Shown: positions 42,859 to 52,088, counted from the first letter of the stretch. The stretch: DNA of 64,000 nucleotides from UBA7672 sp040398465 (GCA_040398465.1 JBBAUA010000006.1:1-64000), one strand, 5' to 3'. Notes: generated from the letters alone by a model not told the origin. Translations and numbers: made by a program.

Positions 42859-42956
42859 CCGGCTCGCATGCGCCCGAGGCCCGCCGCCTTTCCCCGCAAT
42901 CCGACAAACACCCCGCTCACACCTCAGCGCGCCCGCGCGTCTGAGACCGCACCCGC

Positions 42957-44165
42957 TTACCCGCTTCGCACCTCGAAGCGATGGTCGAGATCGATCACCG
43001 CATCCGCCGCCGCAAGCACGCCTGCGATATCCTTCTGCAACTGCACCAGCTGCTCCCGCGTCGCCGCTGGCTTGCTGAACGAGGGCGGCTCGAAGAGGTT
43101 GGCGCCGGTCCGCTTCGGCATCGCGATCTGCAACACGCGCCCGACGCACAACACCTGCGGCCGCTCGAAATCCTGCAGCTCGCCCAGCGCCTTGAGCTTC
43201 TCCATGAAGGCCGGGTGCAGGAGCGCGCGTGAGGCCACCTGGTCCGTCGAATAGACCTCGTAGATCTTCTCGAACGCGACATCCTCGAGCCGCACGCGCT
43301 CGCGATGCTGCCCCTTCTGCCGGTCGAAAAAATTGCCCAGATCGCCTGCGTCCGTCACCACCGCCGTCACAGCGCCCGTGTCGCGCGGCAACTCCAGGGT
43401 CACCAGAAGGCCATCAAACGTGGTGTCCTTGTTCTTGCCCGAGCCATGCGTCAGCTTCAGCTCGACAATGCTGATCGGCCGCGTCCTGTGCGTGCCGAAT
43501 ATCTCGTCATCTGCCTCGACCGCGTCGAACCGCCGGAAGATGCATTCCTCCTTCAGCCGGCCAAGATCCGGCGTCACTGCGCCACGATAACTCAGCGCCC
43601 CAAACGACGACGCCAGCCGCGGCAACACCTTGTCCTTGTACAGCCGCGCATACGCCGACGCCGGACCCAGCGAGGCCCACACATAACCCGCGATCGCAGA
43701 TGCGATCAGCAGCCCAAGCGTCTCCAGAAAATCCGGCGCATCATCGGAGAACTGGCCGACGACAACCACCGCCACGCCCCCTGCTGCGGCCAGCGGCACA
43801 CGCCAGACCGCACGCCGGTTGATCGCTTCGACCGTCTCCAGCCGCGCCGCCTCCACCTCGTCCAACACATCCTTCAGTTGCATCGCGAGCGCATCGCCCG
43901 CCGCCGCGTCCACCGGCTTCGGCGTCCGCATCAGCGCCATGGCCGACCAGGCCGCGATCCCCATGATCACCAGCGCCAGAGTGAAGCCGCCAAACACGCC
44001 ACCCGCCACGCCCTCCAGGGTCGGATTGCGGATGATCGCCGCCGCCGCAAGGCCGACACCGGCCGTGACCGACAACAGCGCCGCAACCGTCAGGACGCCA
44101 CGCGCCATCCGTGCAGATTCCTGCTTTGCGGCTTCAGGTCTGCCGGAAGGCTGGGACACGTCCAT
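42957..44165 (-). CDS. DUF3137 membrane protein
   Basis: 402 residues from the ATG at 44165. Two pairs of N-terminal helices (GVLTVAALLSVTAGVGLAAAAI, FTLALVIMGIAAWSAMALM, VPLAAAGGVAVVVVGQF and LGLLIASAIAGYVWA) enclose a helical segment. A long soluble C-terminal domain (about 210-395) follows with the DUF3137 pattern: YKDKVLPRLASSFG, IFRRFDAVEADDEIFGTH, VELKLTH, FDGLLVTLELPRD, YEVYSTDQVASRALLHPAFMEKLKAL. Function unknown; such proteins often neighbour LemA-type genes, which is not the case here. Confidence 0.75.
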   Translation of the reverse strand: MDVSQPSGRPEAAKQESARMARGVLTVAALLSVTAGVGLAAAAIIRNPTLEGVAGGVFGGFTLALVIMGIAAWSAMALMRTPKPVDAAAGDALAMQLKDVLDEVEAARLETVEAINRRAVWRVPLAAAGGVAVVVVGQFSDDAPDFLETLGLLIASAIAGYVWASLGPASAYARLYKDKVLPRLASSFGALSYRGAVTPDLGRLKEECIFRRFDAVEADDEIFGTHRTRPISIVELKLTHGSGKNKDTTFDGLLVTLELPRDTGAVTAVVTDAGDLGNFFDRQKGQHRERVRLEDVAFEKIYEVYSTDQVASRALLHPAFMEKLKALGELQDFERPQVLCVGRVLQIAMPKRTGANLFEPPSFSKPAATREQLVQLQKDIAGVLAAADAVIDLDHRFEVRSG

Positions 44166-44460
44166 CGGCGCACGATAGCGGCGATGCGCCCCCGCGTCTT
44201 GCGTGACCCCGTCCTGAAGGACAGGCGTCGTGAGGGACCGGCGGCGGACCGACTTGTCATCGATCCGCCGCCTCGTGGAGAAACGGGACGAGCTGCGGGC
44301 GGGGTCCCGTTTCCTGACTCTTCGACCGGCCATTTAGGCTCTGCGTTCGGGGAGGTCATCCACAACGAACTACAAGGCGCGGACCAGCGCAAGCCTGTTT
44401 TGTTCTTTTTTATTTTTTGTTTTGTTCTAGTTTTGGGGTCTTGGTTACTGATGCAGCGAA

Positions 44461-45591
44461 ATGCCCCCGCAAGAGCGATGGAAAACCCGATCGATCGACG
44501 CCGACTGGTCCGAACTCCGCGACCAGGCGCGCGGCCGTGGTGCGCTGTCCAACGCCTCGGGCCGGTTCGAACGTGAGTACGCAGAACCCTTCGATGACGG
44601 TTGGACGGCAGACGAAAAGCCAGAAACCCTGAAGACGGAGACCATCCTCGAAAAGCCGAAGACCATCATCACTTACAACACCTCGCCCGACATCGGCTTC
44701 GACCGGACGATCAATCCCTACAAGGGCTGCGAGCATGGCTGCATCTACTGCTTCGCCCGCCCCAACCACGCCTATCGCGGCCTGTCGCCCGGGCTCGATT
44801 TCGAGACCAAGATCTTCGTGAAACCCTCCGCCCCCGCCCTCCTCCGGCGGGAGCTGTCGAAGAAGACCTACAAGCCCCGCCCCATCCAGTTCGCCGGCGA
44901 CACCGACATCTACCAGCCGCTGGAGAAAGAGCTGCGCATCGCCCGCGGCATTCTCGAAGTCCTGTCCGAATTCAACCACCCGGTGATGCTGATCACCAAG
45001 TCCGCGTTGATCCTGCGCGACCTCGACCTGCTGGCGCCCATGGCGGAAAAAGGACTCGTCTCCGTCGCCATCTCCTTCACCTCGCTCGACCGCCAGCTCT
45101 CGCGTGTGATGGAGCCAAGGTGCGCGGCCCCGCATCGCCGCCTCGACGCCATGCGCGAACTCTCAAGTGCGGGCGTCCCCGTCACGGCGATGACGGCGCC
45201 GCTCATCCCCGCGCTCAACGAACCCGAACTCGAACACTTGCTGGAAGCCGCCGCCGATGCCGGCGCAAAGCGCGCTGGATATGTGCTCCTGCGCCTGCCG
45301 CTCGAAATTGCCAGCCTCTTCACCGAATGGCTTGAGGCGCACTACCCCGACCGCGCCAAGCGCGTGATGTCGCTCCTGCGCGGCATGCACAGCGGACAGG
45401 ACTACCGCTCGGAATGGCAAGTCCGCCAGCGCGGCGACGGCCCCTACGCCCAGCTGATCGCCGCGCGATTCCGCAACGCTTCACGCCGTCTCGGGCTGAA
45501 CTCCGCTCGCACGAGTCTCCGCACGGATCTCTTCCGTGTCCCACCCCGCAAGGATCACGGCAGCCAGATGGGACTGTTCGATGATCCTTGA
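44461..45591 (+). CDS. SplB/PA0069-family radical SAM protein
   Basis: 376 residues. The cluster motif CEHGCIYCF (CxxxCxxC) follows YNTSPDIGFDRTINPYKG. Other blocks are FAGDTDIYQPLEKELRIARGILE, LITKSALILRDLDLL and SFTSLDRQLSRVMEPRCAAPHRRLDAM. This is the PA0069 group, related to spore photoproduct lyase (SplB). Its substrate is not established; photolesion repair or another radical reaction is possible. The leader is strikingly T-rich (44394-44440) with two TTTTGTTCT copies. Divergent from DUF3137. Confidence 0.85.
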   Translation: MPPQERWKTRSIDADWSELRDQARGRGALSNASGRFEREYAEPFDDGWTADEKPETLKTETILEKPKTIITYNTSPDIGFDRTINPYKGCEHGCIYCFARPNHAYRGLSPGLDFETKIFVKPSAPALLRRELSKKTYKPRPIQFAGDTDIYQPLEKELRIARGILEVLSEFNHPVMLITKSALILRDLDLLAPMAEKGLVSVAISFTSLDRQLSRVMEPRCAAPHRRLDAMRELSSAGVPVTAMTAPLIPALNEPELEHLLEAAADAGAKRAGYVLLRLPLEIASLFTEWLEAHYPDRAKRVMSLLRGMHSGQDYRSEWQVRQRGDGPYAQLIAARFRNASRRLGLNSARTSLRTDLFRVPPRKDHGSQMGLFDDP

Positions 45592-45641
45592 CGCCGGCCA
45601 GCAATCCACCATCGCTTGCCCAGGCGGGATGGAGCGACCAC

Positions 45642-46067
45642 ATGACCAGTACAACAAAGGCAGCGGCGCCTTGTCTCGCTCTCCTGCTCGTCTGCCTTGG
45701 TCACGCCGCCAGCGCACAGGTCTCCTTCATACCGAACTGCGTCGAGCCGATCTCCCAGGCCGAAATCAACATGTGCGCCCGTGTGGAACACGAAGCGGCC
45801 GACAAGGAGATGACTGCAGTCTACGACCAGGTGATTGCGCAGTTTCGCGAACAGGATCGTTCGTATGCCGACCTCGGTCCGGAATACGTTGGCGCCGAGA
45901 TGCTGTTGTCGTCATCGCAGCAGACATGGAGCACCAGCCGAAGCGATTTCTGTTCGGCCGGCGGGCTCGCCAACTATGGCGGATCGATGCGCCCGGCCGT
46001 TGTCGCCACCTGTTTCGCGATGCTGGCGCGCAGCCGAACCGAAGAACTCCGCTGGCTGCTGGAGTAG
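45642..46067 (+). CDS. LprI/DUF1311-like secreted protein
   Basis: 141 residues from the ATG at 45642. The signal peptide (APCLALLLVCLGHAASA) leads into a mature part with CVEPISQAEINMCARVEHEAADKEMTAVYDQVIAQF. The first Cys, the SQAEINMC block, and the later pair FCSAGGLANYGGSMRPAVVATCFAMLARSRTEELRWLL match DUF1311/LprI proteins, some of which inhibit lysozyme. Four Cys can form two disulfides. It is followed by the ccrM promoter region. Inhibitor function is by analogy only. Confidence 0.75.
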   Translation: MTSTTKAAAPCLALLLVCLGHAASAQVSFIPNCVEPISQAEINMCARVEHEAADKEMTAVYDQVIAQFREQDRSYADLGPEYVGAEMLLSSSQQTWSTSRSDFCSAGGLANYGGSMRPAVVATCFAMLARSRTEELRWLLE

Positions 46068-46094
46068 CGCCCGACGTCGTCAGGGCCATTATGG

Positions 46095-46148
46095 TAAATG
46101 GCCGCTTAATCATTGACTCAACAGCTTATTTACCCGGGTCAGCGAATC
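46095..46148 (+). promoter_or_regulatory. ccrM control region: CtrA-like box and two GANTC sites
   Basis: TAAA-N7-TTAA at 46095-46109 differs from the CtrA consensus TTAA-N7-TTAA by one base. Two GANTC sites follow, GACTC at 46115-46119 and GAATC at 46144-46148, both before the ccrM ATG at 46191. In Caulobacter the ccrM promoter is CtrA-activated and two leader GANTC sites reduce its activity when fully methylated. The same layout here points to cell-cycle control of the enzyme by its own product. Confidence 0.7.
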
Positions 46149-46190
46149 TCACTGCTTCAGTCCCGTACGGGCGTTGCGTGAGACATCCCC

Positions 46191-47360
46191 ATGGCGATCA
46201 AGACGATCGACCCGCAAGTTCAGAAGAACGCGAAATCGAAGGCCGCTTCGGCTCTCGCCGCGAAGATTCTCACGCCGCCAAGACTGCCGCTCGACCAGAT
46301 CGTGGTCGGCGACTGCATCGAATCGATGAACGCGCTGCCGCCCAACTCGATCGACCTTATCTTTGCCGACCCGCCCTACAACCTCCAGCTCGGCGGCGAC
46401 CTCACGCGCCCCGACAACTCCCATGTCGACGCCGTGAATAACGAGTGGGACAAGTTTGCCTCGTTTGCAGCGTACGATGAATTCACGCGCAACTGGCTCA
46501 AGGCAGCCCGCCGCATCCTGAAGCCCGACGGCGCCATCTGGGTCATCGGCTCCTATCACAACATCTTCCGCGTCGGCGCCGCGATCCAAGACCTGGGCTT
46601 CTGGATTCTCAACGACGTGGTCTGGAACAAGTCGAACCCGATGCCCAACTTCAAGGGCACGCGCCTCGCCAATGCGCACGAAACCCTGATCTGGGCCGCG
46701 CGCAGCCAGGAGCAGAAGAGATATACCTTCAACTACGACGCGCTGAAGGCCGGCAACGAAGACATCCAGGCGCGCTCTGACTGGTGGACCTTCCCGATCT
46801 GCTCGGGCGGCGAACGCCTGAAAGGCGAAGACGGGCGCAAGTCGCATCCGACGCAGAAGCCCGAAGCCCTGCTCCACCGCATCATCGTCGGCACCACCAA
46901 TCCGGGCGACGTGATCCTCGATCCGTTCTTCGGCACCGGCACCACCGGCGCCGTCGCGAAACTGCTCGGCCGCCACTTCATCGGCCTCGAGCGTGACGCT
47001 GATTACATCGACGTCGCCACCCGCCGCATCGCCAATGTCCGCACGCTCGGCGCCGAGGACATCGAGGTGCAATCGAGCAAGAAAGCCGAACCGCGCGTCC
47101 CCTTCGGCGCGCTGGTCGAACACGGCCTCGTCCGCCCCGGCGATCGCCTGTTCTGCCCGCAGAACCGCCACGTCGCCCGCGTCCGCGCCGACGGCTCGCT
47201 GGCCAATGGCGACGCAAGCGGCTCGATCCACCGCATGGGCGCCCACGTCCAGAACGCGCCCTCCTGCAATGGCTGGACCTTCTGGCACTACAAGTCCGAC
47301 CAGGGCCTAGCGCCGATCGACCTGCTGCGCCGGAAATTCCGGACACAGATGGGGCTGTAG
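46191..47360 (+). CDS. ccrM: CcrM-type cell-cycle DNA adenine methyltransferase (GANTC)
   Basis: 389 residues. A class beta N6-adenine methyltransferase: catalytic motif FADPPYNLQLGG near residue 60, target-recognition middle region, and SAM motif ILDPFFGTGTTGAVAKLLGRHFIGLERD. The last about 85 residues (PFGALVEHGLVRPGDRLFCPQN, ARVRADGSL, SIHRMGAHVQNAPSCNGWTFWHY) form the RAMA-like C-terminal domain that CcrM needs for DNA recognition. It methylates adenine in GANTC after replication and thereby times cell-cycle gene expression. The length and C-terminal domain set it apart from restriction-associated methyltransferases. No restriction gene is adjacent. Confidence 0.94.
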   Translation: MAIKTIDPQVQKNAKSKAASALAAKILTPPRLPLDQIVVGDCIESMNALPPNSIDLIFADPPYNLQLGGDLTRPDNSHVDAVNNEWDKFASFAAYDEFTRNWLKAARRILKPDGAIWVIGSYHNIFRVGAAIQDLGFWILNDVVWNKSNPMPNFKGTRLANAHETLIWAARSQEQKRYTFNYDALKAGNEDIQARSDWWTFPICSGGERLKGEDGRKSHPTQKPEALLHRIIVGTTNPGDVILDPFFGTGTTGAVAKLLGRHFIGLERDADYIDVATRRIANVRTLGAEDIEVQSSKKAEPRVPFGALVEHGLVRPGDRLFCPQNRHVARVRADGSLANGDASGSIHRMGAHVQNAPSCNGWTFWHYKSDQGLAPIDLLRRKFRTQMGL

Positions 47361-47437
47361 GTCTCGAAGACATCCTCTTCATTTTCCAGCGGCGCATGTC
47401 GTAGGCTTGCCTTGCAACAACGAGGTAGGCTCGACAC

Positions 47438-48079
47438 ATGTCCAAAGCCCGGGTGAACTGCTTCTCCATCTCGCTCGATGGCTACGGCGCCGGACCGAAC
47501 CAGAGTCTCGAGAACCCGCTCGGCGAGCGCGGCCCCGAGCTCCATAACTGGTTCTTCCCGACCCGGACCGTTCAGAAAAAAGTCTTCAACCAGGATGGCG
47601 GCCAGACCGGCGTCGACAATGACATGGCCGAACGCTCGTTCGAGAATGTCGGCGCCTGGATCCTCGGCCGCAACATGTTCGGCCCCGTGCGCGGCGACTG
47701 GCCGGATGACAGCTGGAAAGGCTGGTGGGGCGACGTCCCGCCCTATGATTGCGATGTGTTCGTTCTCACACACTATCCGCGCAAGTCCTTCGCCCTCGCC
47801 GGCACGACGTTCCACTTCATCACCGACGGCCCCCTCGCCGCGCTCGAAAAAGCGAAGGCTTCGGCAAAGAACAAGGACGTCCGCATCGGCGGCGGCGCCT
47901 CGACAATCCGCCAATACCTGCAGGCCGGCCTGATCGACGAAATGCATCTCGCCGTCAGCCCCGTCGTCTTCGGCAAAGGCGAACACCTGCTGCATGGCAT
48001 CAACTTGCCCGCGCTTGGCTTGAAAACCGTCAAGCTCGTCGCCGGCGAAGGCGCGACGCACTACCTGCTGTCGAGATAA
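47438..48079 (+). CDS. RibD/DHFR-fold reductase
   Basis: 213 residues. It opens ARVNCFSISLDGYGAGPNQS and has AWILGRNMFGP, FHFITDGPLAALEKAKA, VRIGGGASTIRQYLQAGLIDEMHLAVSPVVFGKGEHLL. These are the NADPH-binding and substrate parts of the RibD C-terminal/dihydrofolate reductase-like family, found in many orphan proteins. Substrate unknown. It lies 77 bp after ccrM and converges on the metallo-hydrolase gene with 3 bp between stops. Confidence 0.83.
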   Translation: MSKARVNCFSISLDGYGAGPNQSLENPLGERGPELHNWFFPTRTVQKKVFNQDGGQTGVDNDMAERSFENVGAWILGRNMFGPVRGDWPDDSWKGWWGDVPPYDCDVFVLTHYPRKSFALAGTTFHFITDGPLAALEKAKASAKNKDVRIGGGASTIRQYLQAGLIDEMHLAVSPVVFGKGEHLLHGINLPALGLKTVKLVAGEGATHYLLSR

Positions 48080-48082
48080 CGG

Positions 48083-49417
48083 CTACTGCAGCCCCTTCCG
48101 GGCTTCCGCCAGACCCTGATTCAGCCAGCCGAGCTCGTTGCGGTTGGTCGATGCCTTCACCAGCGCCTCGAAGGCTGCCACGCGTGCGCGTAGAACATCC
48201 TTGTCCCCCGGCGCGCCTTCGAGGCCGATCGATGTCAGGTGCAACGCCTCCACCAGCTTGCCCTGCCCGATCAGACTTCCCGCCTCATCCGCAATCGCCT
48301 TCCCACCGCCCGCCAGCTTCACTAGCGAACCCGAAACGCTGTCCCGTCCTTCCGGAAACATCCCGGCCGGATCGCCATCGAACCAGCCAGCATAGCCTTC
48401 AAAGATCCCACGGACCGACCACGAGATCTTGCCATACCCCTCGCCCACATCGAGCGCGGGCGGCAGCTTGATCTCGCGCATCAGCGTGTGCACGTCCTTG
48501 CCCTCGTTCATGCCCTTCAGCACGGCGTCGTGCACATAGACGATGGCGTCGCGCATCTTCGTGAACTGCGCGCGCACATTGTCCTTGCCGACGATCGCCG
48601 GGCCATGGCTCGGGATCACGACTTCCGGCTCGAGCGCGAGAACCTTGTCCAGCGAATTGATGTAGTCCATCGGCCAGCGCGGCCGGGTGCCGCGCAACGT
48701 GTACATGTTCGGAAACGACTCGTAGAAATTGTCGCCCACGAATGCGGCCTTCAGGCTCGGCGCCCACACGGTGAGATGATCCGGCGTCTCGCCCGGCGTC
48801 GAGATCAGCTGCAGCTTCACGCCTCCGACGTCGAGGTCCAGCGTGTCGCGAAACGTGATGTCCGGCACGATGCCCAGCACGTTCGGCGCCGGCCCCGCCT
48901 GCATAGGCGCCGCTGCCGCGGCCGCCCCGCCGCTTCCGGCAAACTGGAACTGCGCCGCATTCCGCCGCCCGAAGAAACCCGCGAGCATGCGCTGATAGCC
49001 GAGAAACTCTCCGAACGATTCCTGCGCCACCACCTTCGCGCCGAGCGGCTTCCACAGCACCACGCCACCCGTATGGTCGCCATGACCATGCGTCAGGATC
49101 ACATAGGCGGCCTTTGTCACGCCGCCCTTCTGCAGCAGGTCGAAATGCGCCTTCGACGCCGGTGGCCGCGACGTGTCGATGATCACGGCGCCGGCCGGCG
49201 TATCGAGCACGATCGTGTTCGACGACACGTTGCGGCCGAGCACGTAGCGAAGTCCCGGCGCCACCGTGATGACTTCGAGATTCTGCGTCGGGTCGGCAAA
49301 GTCCATGCTGGACGGCAGCGGCGGCGCCGCCACGCGTCCGGGCTGCGCCTCAACCGGCCCCATGGCCTGGCACGACGCCAACCCGATCGTCGCCAGCAAA
49401 GCGATGATGTTCCTCAT
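48083..49417 (-). CDS. Secreted metallo-beta-lactamase-fold hydrolase with alkylsulfatase dimerisation domain
   Basis: 444 residues from the ATG at 49417 with AAGGAG upstream; the frame further upstream is not coding-like. A signal peptide with lipobox-like LASC is followed by the metal motif LTHGHGDHTGGV and later metal ligands GETPDHLT and IPSHGPAI. The region GYGKISWSVRGIFEGYAGWFD and its helical C terminus resemble the dimerisation domain of alkyl sulfatases (SdsA type). A role in hydrolysing sulfate or phosphate esters in the periplasm is likely; substrate not determined. Ala-rich insert AGSGGAAAAAAP is present. Confidence 0.8.
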   Translation of the reverse strand: MRNIIALLATIGLASCQAMGPVEAQPGRVAAPPLPSSMDFADPTQNLEVITVAPGLRYVLGRNVSSNTIVLDTPAGAVIIDTSRPPASKAHFDLLQKGGVTKAAYVILTHGHGDHTGGVVLWKPLGAKVVAQESFGEFLGYQRMLAGFFGRRNAAQFQFAGSGGAAAAAAPMQAGPAPNVLGIVPDITFRDTLDLDVGGVKLQLISTPGETPDHLTVWAPSLKAAFVGDNFYESFPNMYTLRGTRPRWPMDYINSLDKVLALEPEVVIPSHGPAIVGKDNVRAQFTKMRDAIVYVHDAVLKGMNEGKDVHTLMREIKLPPALDVGEGYGKISWSVRGIFEGYAGWFDGDPAGMFPEGRDSVSGSLVKLAGGGKAIADEAGSLIGQGKLVEALHLTSIGLEGAPGDKDVLRARVAAFEALVKASTNRNELGWLNQGLAEARKGLQ

Positions 49418-49611
49418 CCTAGGCTCCTTCGCCGTACCGACGCCGGTTGTGGTACCGACACCCGGCAAAAGCTGCAATCGCGTCCCGCGACGTCGAGCCG
49501 GGGAACGGCCTCCCTTGGCGCAAGGCGATTCTTTGCCCGCAACGCCCGGTGCGCCATTCCAAATCCGGAACCTGCTTCCTATCTCGACCGGAGAACCAGA
49601 GGGATCCATCA

Positions 49612-50229
49612 ATGAAGCTTTACTACGCGCCGGGCGCCTGCTCACTCGCCACCCACATCCTGCTGCGTGAGGCAGGCCTGTCGTTCGACCTCGAAAAGGT
49701 CGATATCCGCAAGAAGACCACGGAGCACGGCGAAGACTGGATGGCGCTGAACCCGAAGGGTTACGTACCGGCACTCCGCATGGACGACGGCGATATCCTG
49801 ACCGAGAATGTCGTTCTTCACGGCTATGTCGCGGACCTCAAGCCCGAACTGAAACTCGCCCCCGCGCACGGCACGAAGGCGCGCCTGAAGCAGGACGAAC
49901 TGGCCGTCTATGTCTCGACCGAGATCCACAAATCCTACGGCGCGCTGTTCAACCCCGCGATCACTGACGATGCGCGCAAGGCGGCGATCGACAAGCTGCA
50001 AACGCGCTACAGGCTGATCGAACAGCTTTTGTCCGACGGCCGCACCTACGTCACAGGCGAGCCCTTCACGTCCGTCGACGCCTATCTGTTCACCGTCACC
50101 AGCTGGGCGAATTCGCTGAAGGTCGACCTGTCGGCCTTCCCGAAACTCCTCGCCTACCAGCAGCGCGTTGCCGCCCGCCCCGCAGTGCAGGCAGCGCTCG
50201 TGGCCGAGGGTCTGGTGAAGGCGGCCTGA
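49612..50229 (+). CDS. Glutathione S-transferase (beta class)
   Basis: 205 residues from the ATG at 49612. The opening MKLYYAPGACSLATHILLREAGLSFDLEKVDIRKK includes the Cys10 of bacterial beta-class GSTs. ALNPKGYVPALRMDDGDILTENVVL is the glutathione-binding segment, and EPFTSVDAYLFTVTSWA the helix with the conserved Asp. Cytosolic, unlike the lipid-anchored GST at 24098. It conjugates or detoxifies electrophiles with glutathione. Confidence 0.9.
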   Translation: MKLYYAPGACSLATHILLREAGLSFDLEKVDIRKKTTEHGEDWMALNPKGYVPALRMDDGDILTENVVLHGYVADLKPELKLAPAHGTKARLKQDELAVYVSTEIHKSYGALFNPAITDDARKAAIDKLQTRYRLIEQLLSDGRTYVTGEPFTSVDAYLFTVTSWANSLKVDLSAFPKLLAYQQRVAARPAVQAALVAEGLVKAA

Positions 50230-50247
50230 ACGACAGCCCGCGCGTCG

Positions 50248-50790
50248 CTACTTTGCAGCAGCGGCGCGCGTGTGCGCTTCGGTCAGCGTCGGATAGTACT
50301 GCATGAACACCGTGTCGGTCGTGCCGGCGTGCTGGTCGTGGCAGGAATAGCAGGCCTGGCTGCGCGGGATTGCGTTGCCCACCGTTGAGGCAGCGCCGAA
50401 GCCGTAGAACGTCCAGGTGCCCGGGCCCGCCTTTTCGTCCTTCACATGCAGCGAACGGCCGATGACTTCGCCCTGCGTCTTGCCGCCCTTGGCCGGCGCG
50501 ATTTCCTCGACCGGCCGCCGCACCTCGAGCTGGAAGATCGCGCCGACGGGAAACTTTCCGGTCGAAACGAATGCGTCGTAGCTTTCCGGATCGAGCCGCA
50601 CCGTGTTCAGCGTCACGCCGCCATCGCCTTCATAGCTCAGCGCATAGGTCGTCCCCACCGTAGGCCAGCGATCCATGTTCTGCGGAATGACGATGCGGCC
50701 CTCCGCATCATAGCTCGGGCCCGCAAAGGCGGCAGCGGCAAGGGAGGCGCCGGCAACGAGGCCGGCGGCGATCAGCGTCAGGCGTTTCAT
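50248..50790 (-). CDS. P460-like cytochrome, secreted
   Basis: 180 residues from the ATG at 50790. The signal peptide (MKRLTLIAAGLVAGASLAAAAFA) is followed by IPQNMDRWPTVGTTYALSY, EVRRPVEEIAPAKGG and the c-type heme site QACYSCHDQHAG (CxxCH) near the C terminus. This is the cytochrome P460 layout. Such hemes oxidise hydroxylamine or NO, or serve in detoxification. A 7-bp hairpin, GCCTCCG/CGGAGGC, lies in the leader at 50811-50828. The large secreted protein at 50964 lies just upstream on the same strand. Confidence 0.8.
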   Translation of the reverse strand: MKRLTLIAAGLVAGASLAAAAFAGPSYDAEGRIVIPQNMDRWPTVGTTYALSYEGDGGVTLNTVRLDPESYDAFVSTGKFPVGAIFQLEVRRPVEEIAPAKGGKTQGEVIGRSLHVKDEKAGPGTWTFYGFGAASTVGNAIPRSQACYSCHDQHAGTTDTVFMQYYPTLTEAHTRAAAAK

Positions 50791-50963
50791 GTCAGCATCC
50801 CGTATCAGGCGGCCTCCGTGTACGGAGGCTCGTTGTTTGACCCGTGTGGATTCAGCGGCCAATGCGCTGGAAAAGCAAGCGTCCTACCCCCGCGTTTGCG
50901 GACACAGACTCGACCAATCAGGTCAGCTGCCCCGATCCAGCGCAGGCCTGAAGCCGCGCCGCC

Positions 50964-52088
50964 CTATTCCTCGTCGGCGTTCGCCGCGACGGTGCCACCC
51001 GCGCGCTCCTGGGCGCGCGCGCCGGCGAGAATGCCCTCCATGGCGTAATTGCCTTCATGGCAGGCGTATTCGTAGGACGGCTCCGGCGACAGGTTGAACG
51101 CCATCTCGCCTTTCCACGCCTGGGTGAATTGGGCGGGATCATCGACGGTGAATTCGTAGACGATCTGCTTGTCGTCCCAGCGCGAGAACCGCTCGGTCAG
51201 CACGCCATCGTTGCTGAGATAACCGCGCTGCTGCGGGTGCACGTTGCGCGTCTCCACAACCAGCGCATCGCCCTCATACCAGCCGACCGAGTCGCCCAGC
51301 CACTGCTTGATCACGTCCGGCCGAAAGCTTGCCCGCGCGTCTGCTGCTGATCCGAAGATCGGCACGATGCGCGCATCGTGCACCATCTCTACCAGGATCA
51401 TCGCATGCGTCGGAGACTGCACGATCTGGTAGGTGTTGTTGTACAGCACGTTCGTCATCACCGGCCCGCCGGTGTTGCCGAAGCCGATGATGCAGCGCTC
51501 GCCCATCGGGCGCGTTTCGGGATTGTCATAGCTGCCAAAGCCGCCGCCGGCATTGCGATCGACGGCGCCCGGTCCCTGCACCGTGCCGGTCGGCGCCGGC
51601 GCGCCGGTCGGGCGGACGGCTGGTGCAGCAGGTCGCGCCTCGGCGGCAGCGCCCTTGCGCGGAATGCGGCCATTGGCCGGCTCCACGATCCACGACGACC
51701 GGGGCGCGCCCTTCACCCGCGCGACATGGCTTCCCTGGTCCACCCAGAACGCGTTGTATCCGCCGCCCGAAAGAAGGTCGGTGCCGTCCAGCAGCTTCAC
51801 GTCCTCGGGGCGGTTCGGCTTGGCGTCTTCCCGGGTCCGGTTGTTGTAGTAGTCCGCGCCCTCCATCTTCGCGACTTCGGCATCGGTCATGATCAGGTTC
51901 GGATACTCTGGCGCACGCTGCATGTCGGTGATCGACGAATTGCTCCAGTAGCCCTGCAGATCCGGCGCACCCCAACTGGTCTTTGGCGGCGTGAAGCCGG
52001 GCGCGCTCGTCTGCGCAAAGGCTGCTCCGCCCAACGCCGCCGAAGCGATCGTCGCCAACAACGCACAAGCCAAACGCGTGGACCGCAT
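50964..52088 (-). CDS. Secreted protein of an uncharacterised family (copy 1)
   Basis: 374 residues with a signal peptide ending AAFA. Repeated family blocks: GAPDLQGYWSNSS, SSWIVEPANGRIPRKG, MGERCIIGFGNTGGPVMTNVLYNNTYQIVQSPTHAMILVEMVHDARIVPI, GDSVGWYEGDALVVETRNVHP, GVLTERFSRWDDKQIVYEFTVDDPAQFTQAWKGEM and EYACHEGNYAMEGILAGAR. The paralogue at 61613 has the same blocks. I know this family as widespread hypothetical proteins in sphingomonads, hyphomonads and acidobacteria. Its function is unestablished. The first Cys lies in GERCIIGFG and the second in YACHEGN. Confidence 0.75.
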   Translation of the reverse strand: MRSTRLACALLATIASAALGGAAFAQTSAPGFTPPKTSWGAPDLQGYWSNSSITDMQRAPEYPNLIMTDAEVAKMEGADYYNNRTREDAKPNRPEDVKLLDGTDLLSGGGYNAFWVDQGSHVARVKGAPRSSWIVEPANGRIPRKGAAAEARPAAPAVRPTGAPAPTGTVQGPGAVDRNAGGGFGSYDNPETRPMGERCIIGFGNTGGPVMTNVLYNNTYQIVQSPTHAMILVEMVHDARIVPIFGSAADARASFRPDVIKQWLGDSVGWYEGDALVVETRNVHPQQRGYLSNDGVLTERFSRWDDKQIVYEFTVDDPAQFTQAWKGEMAFNLSPEPSYEYACHEGNYAMEGILAGARAQERAGGTVAANADEE

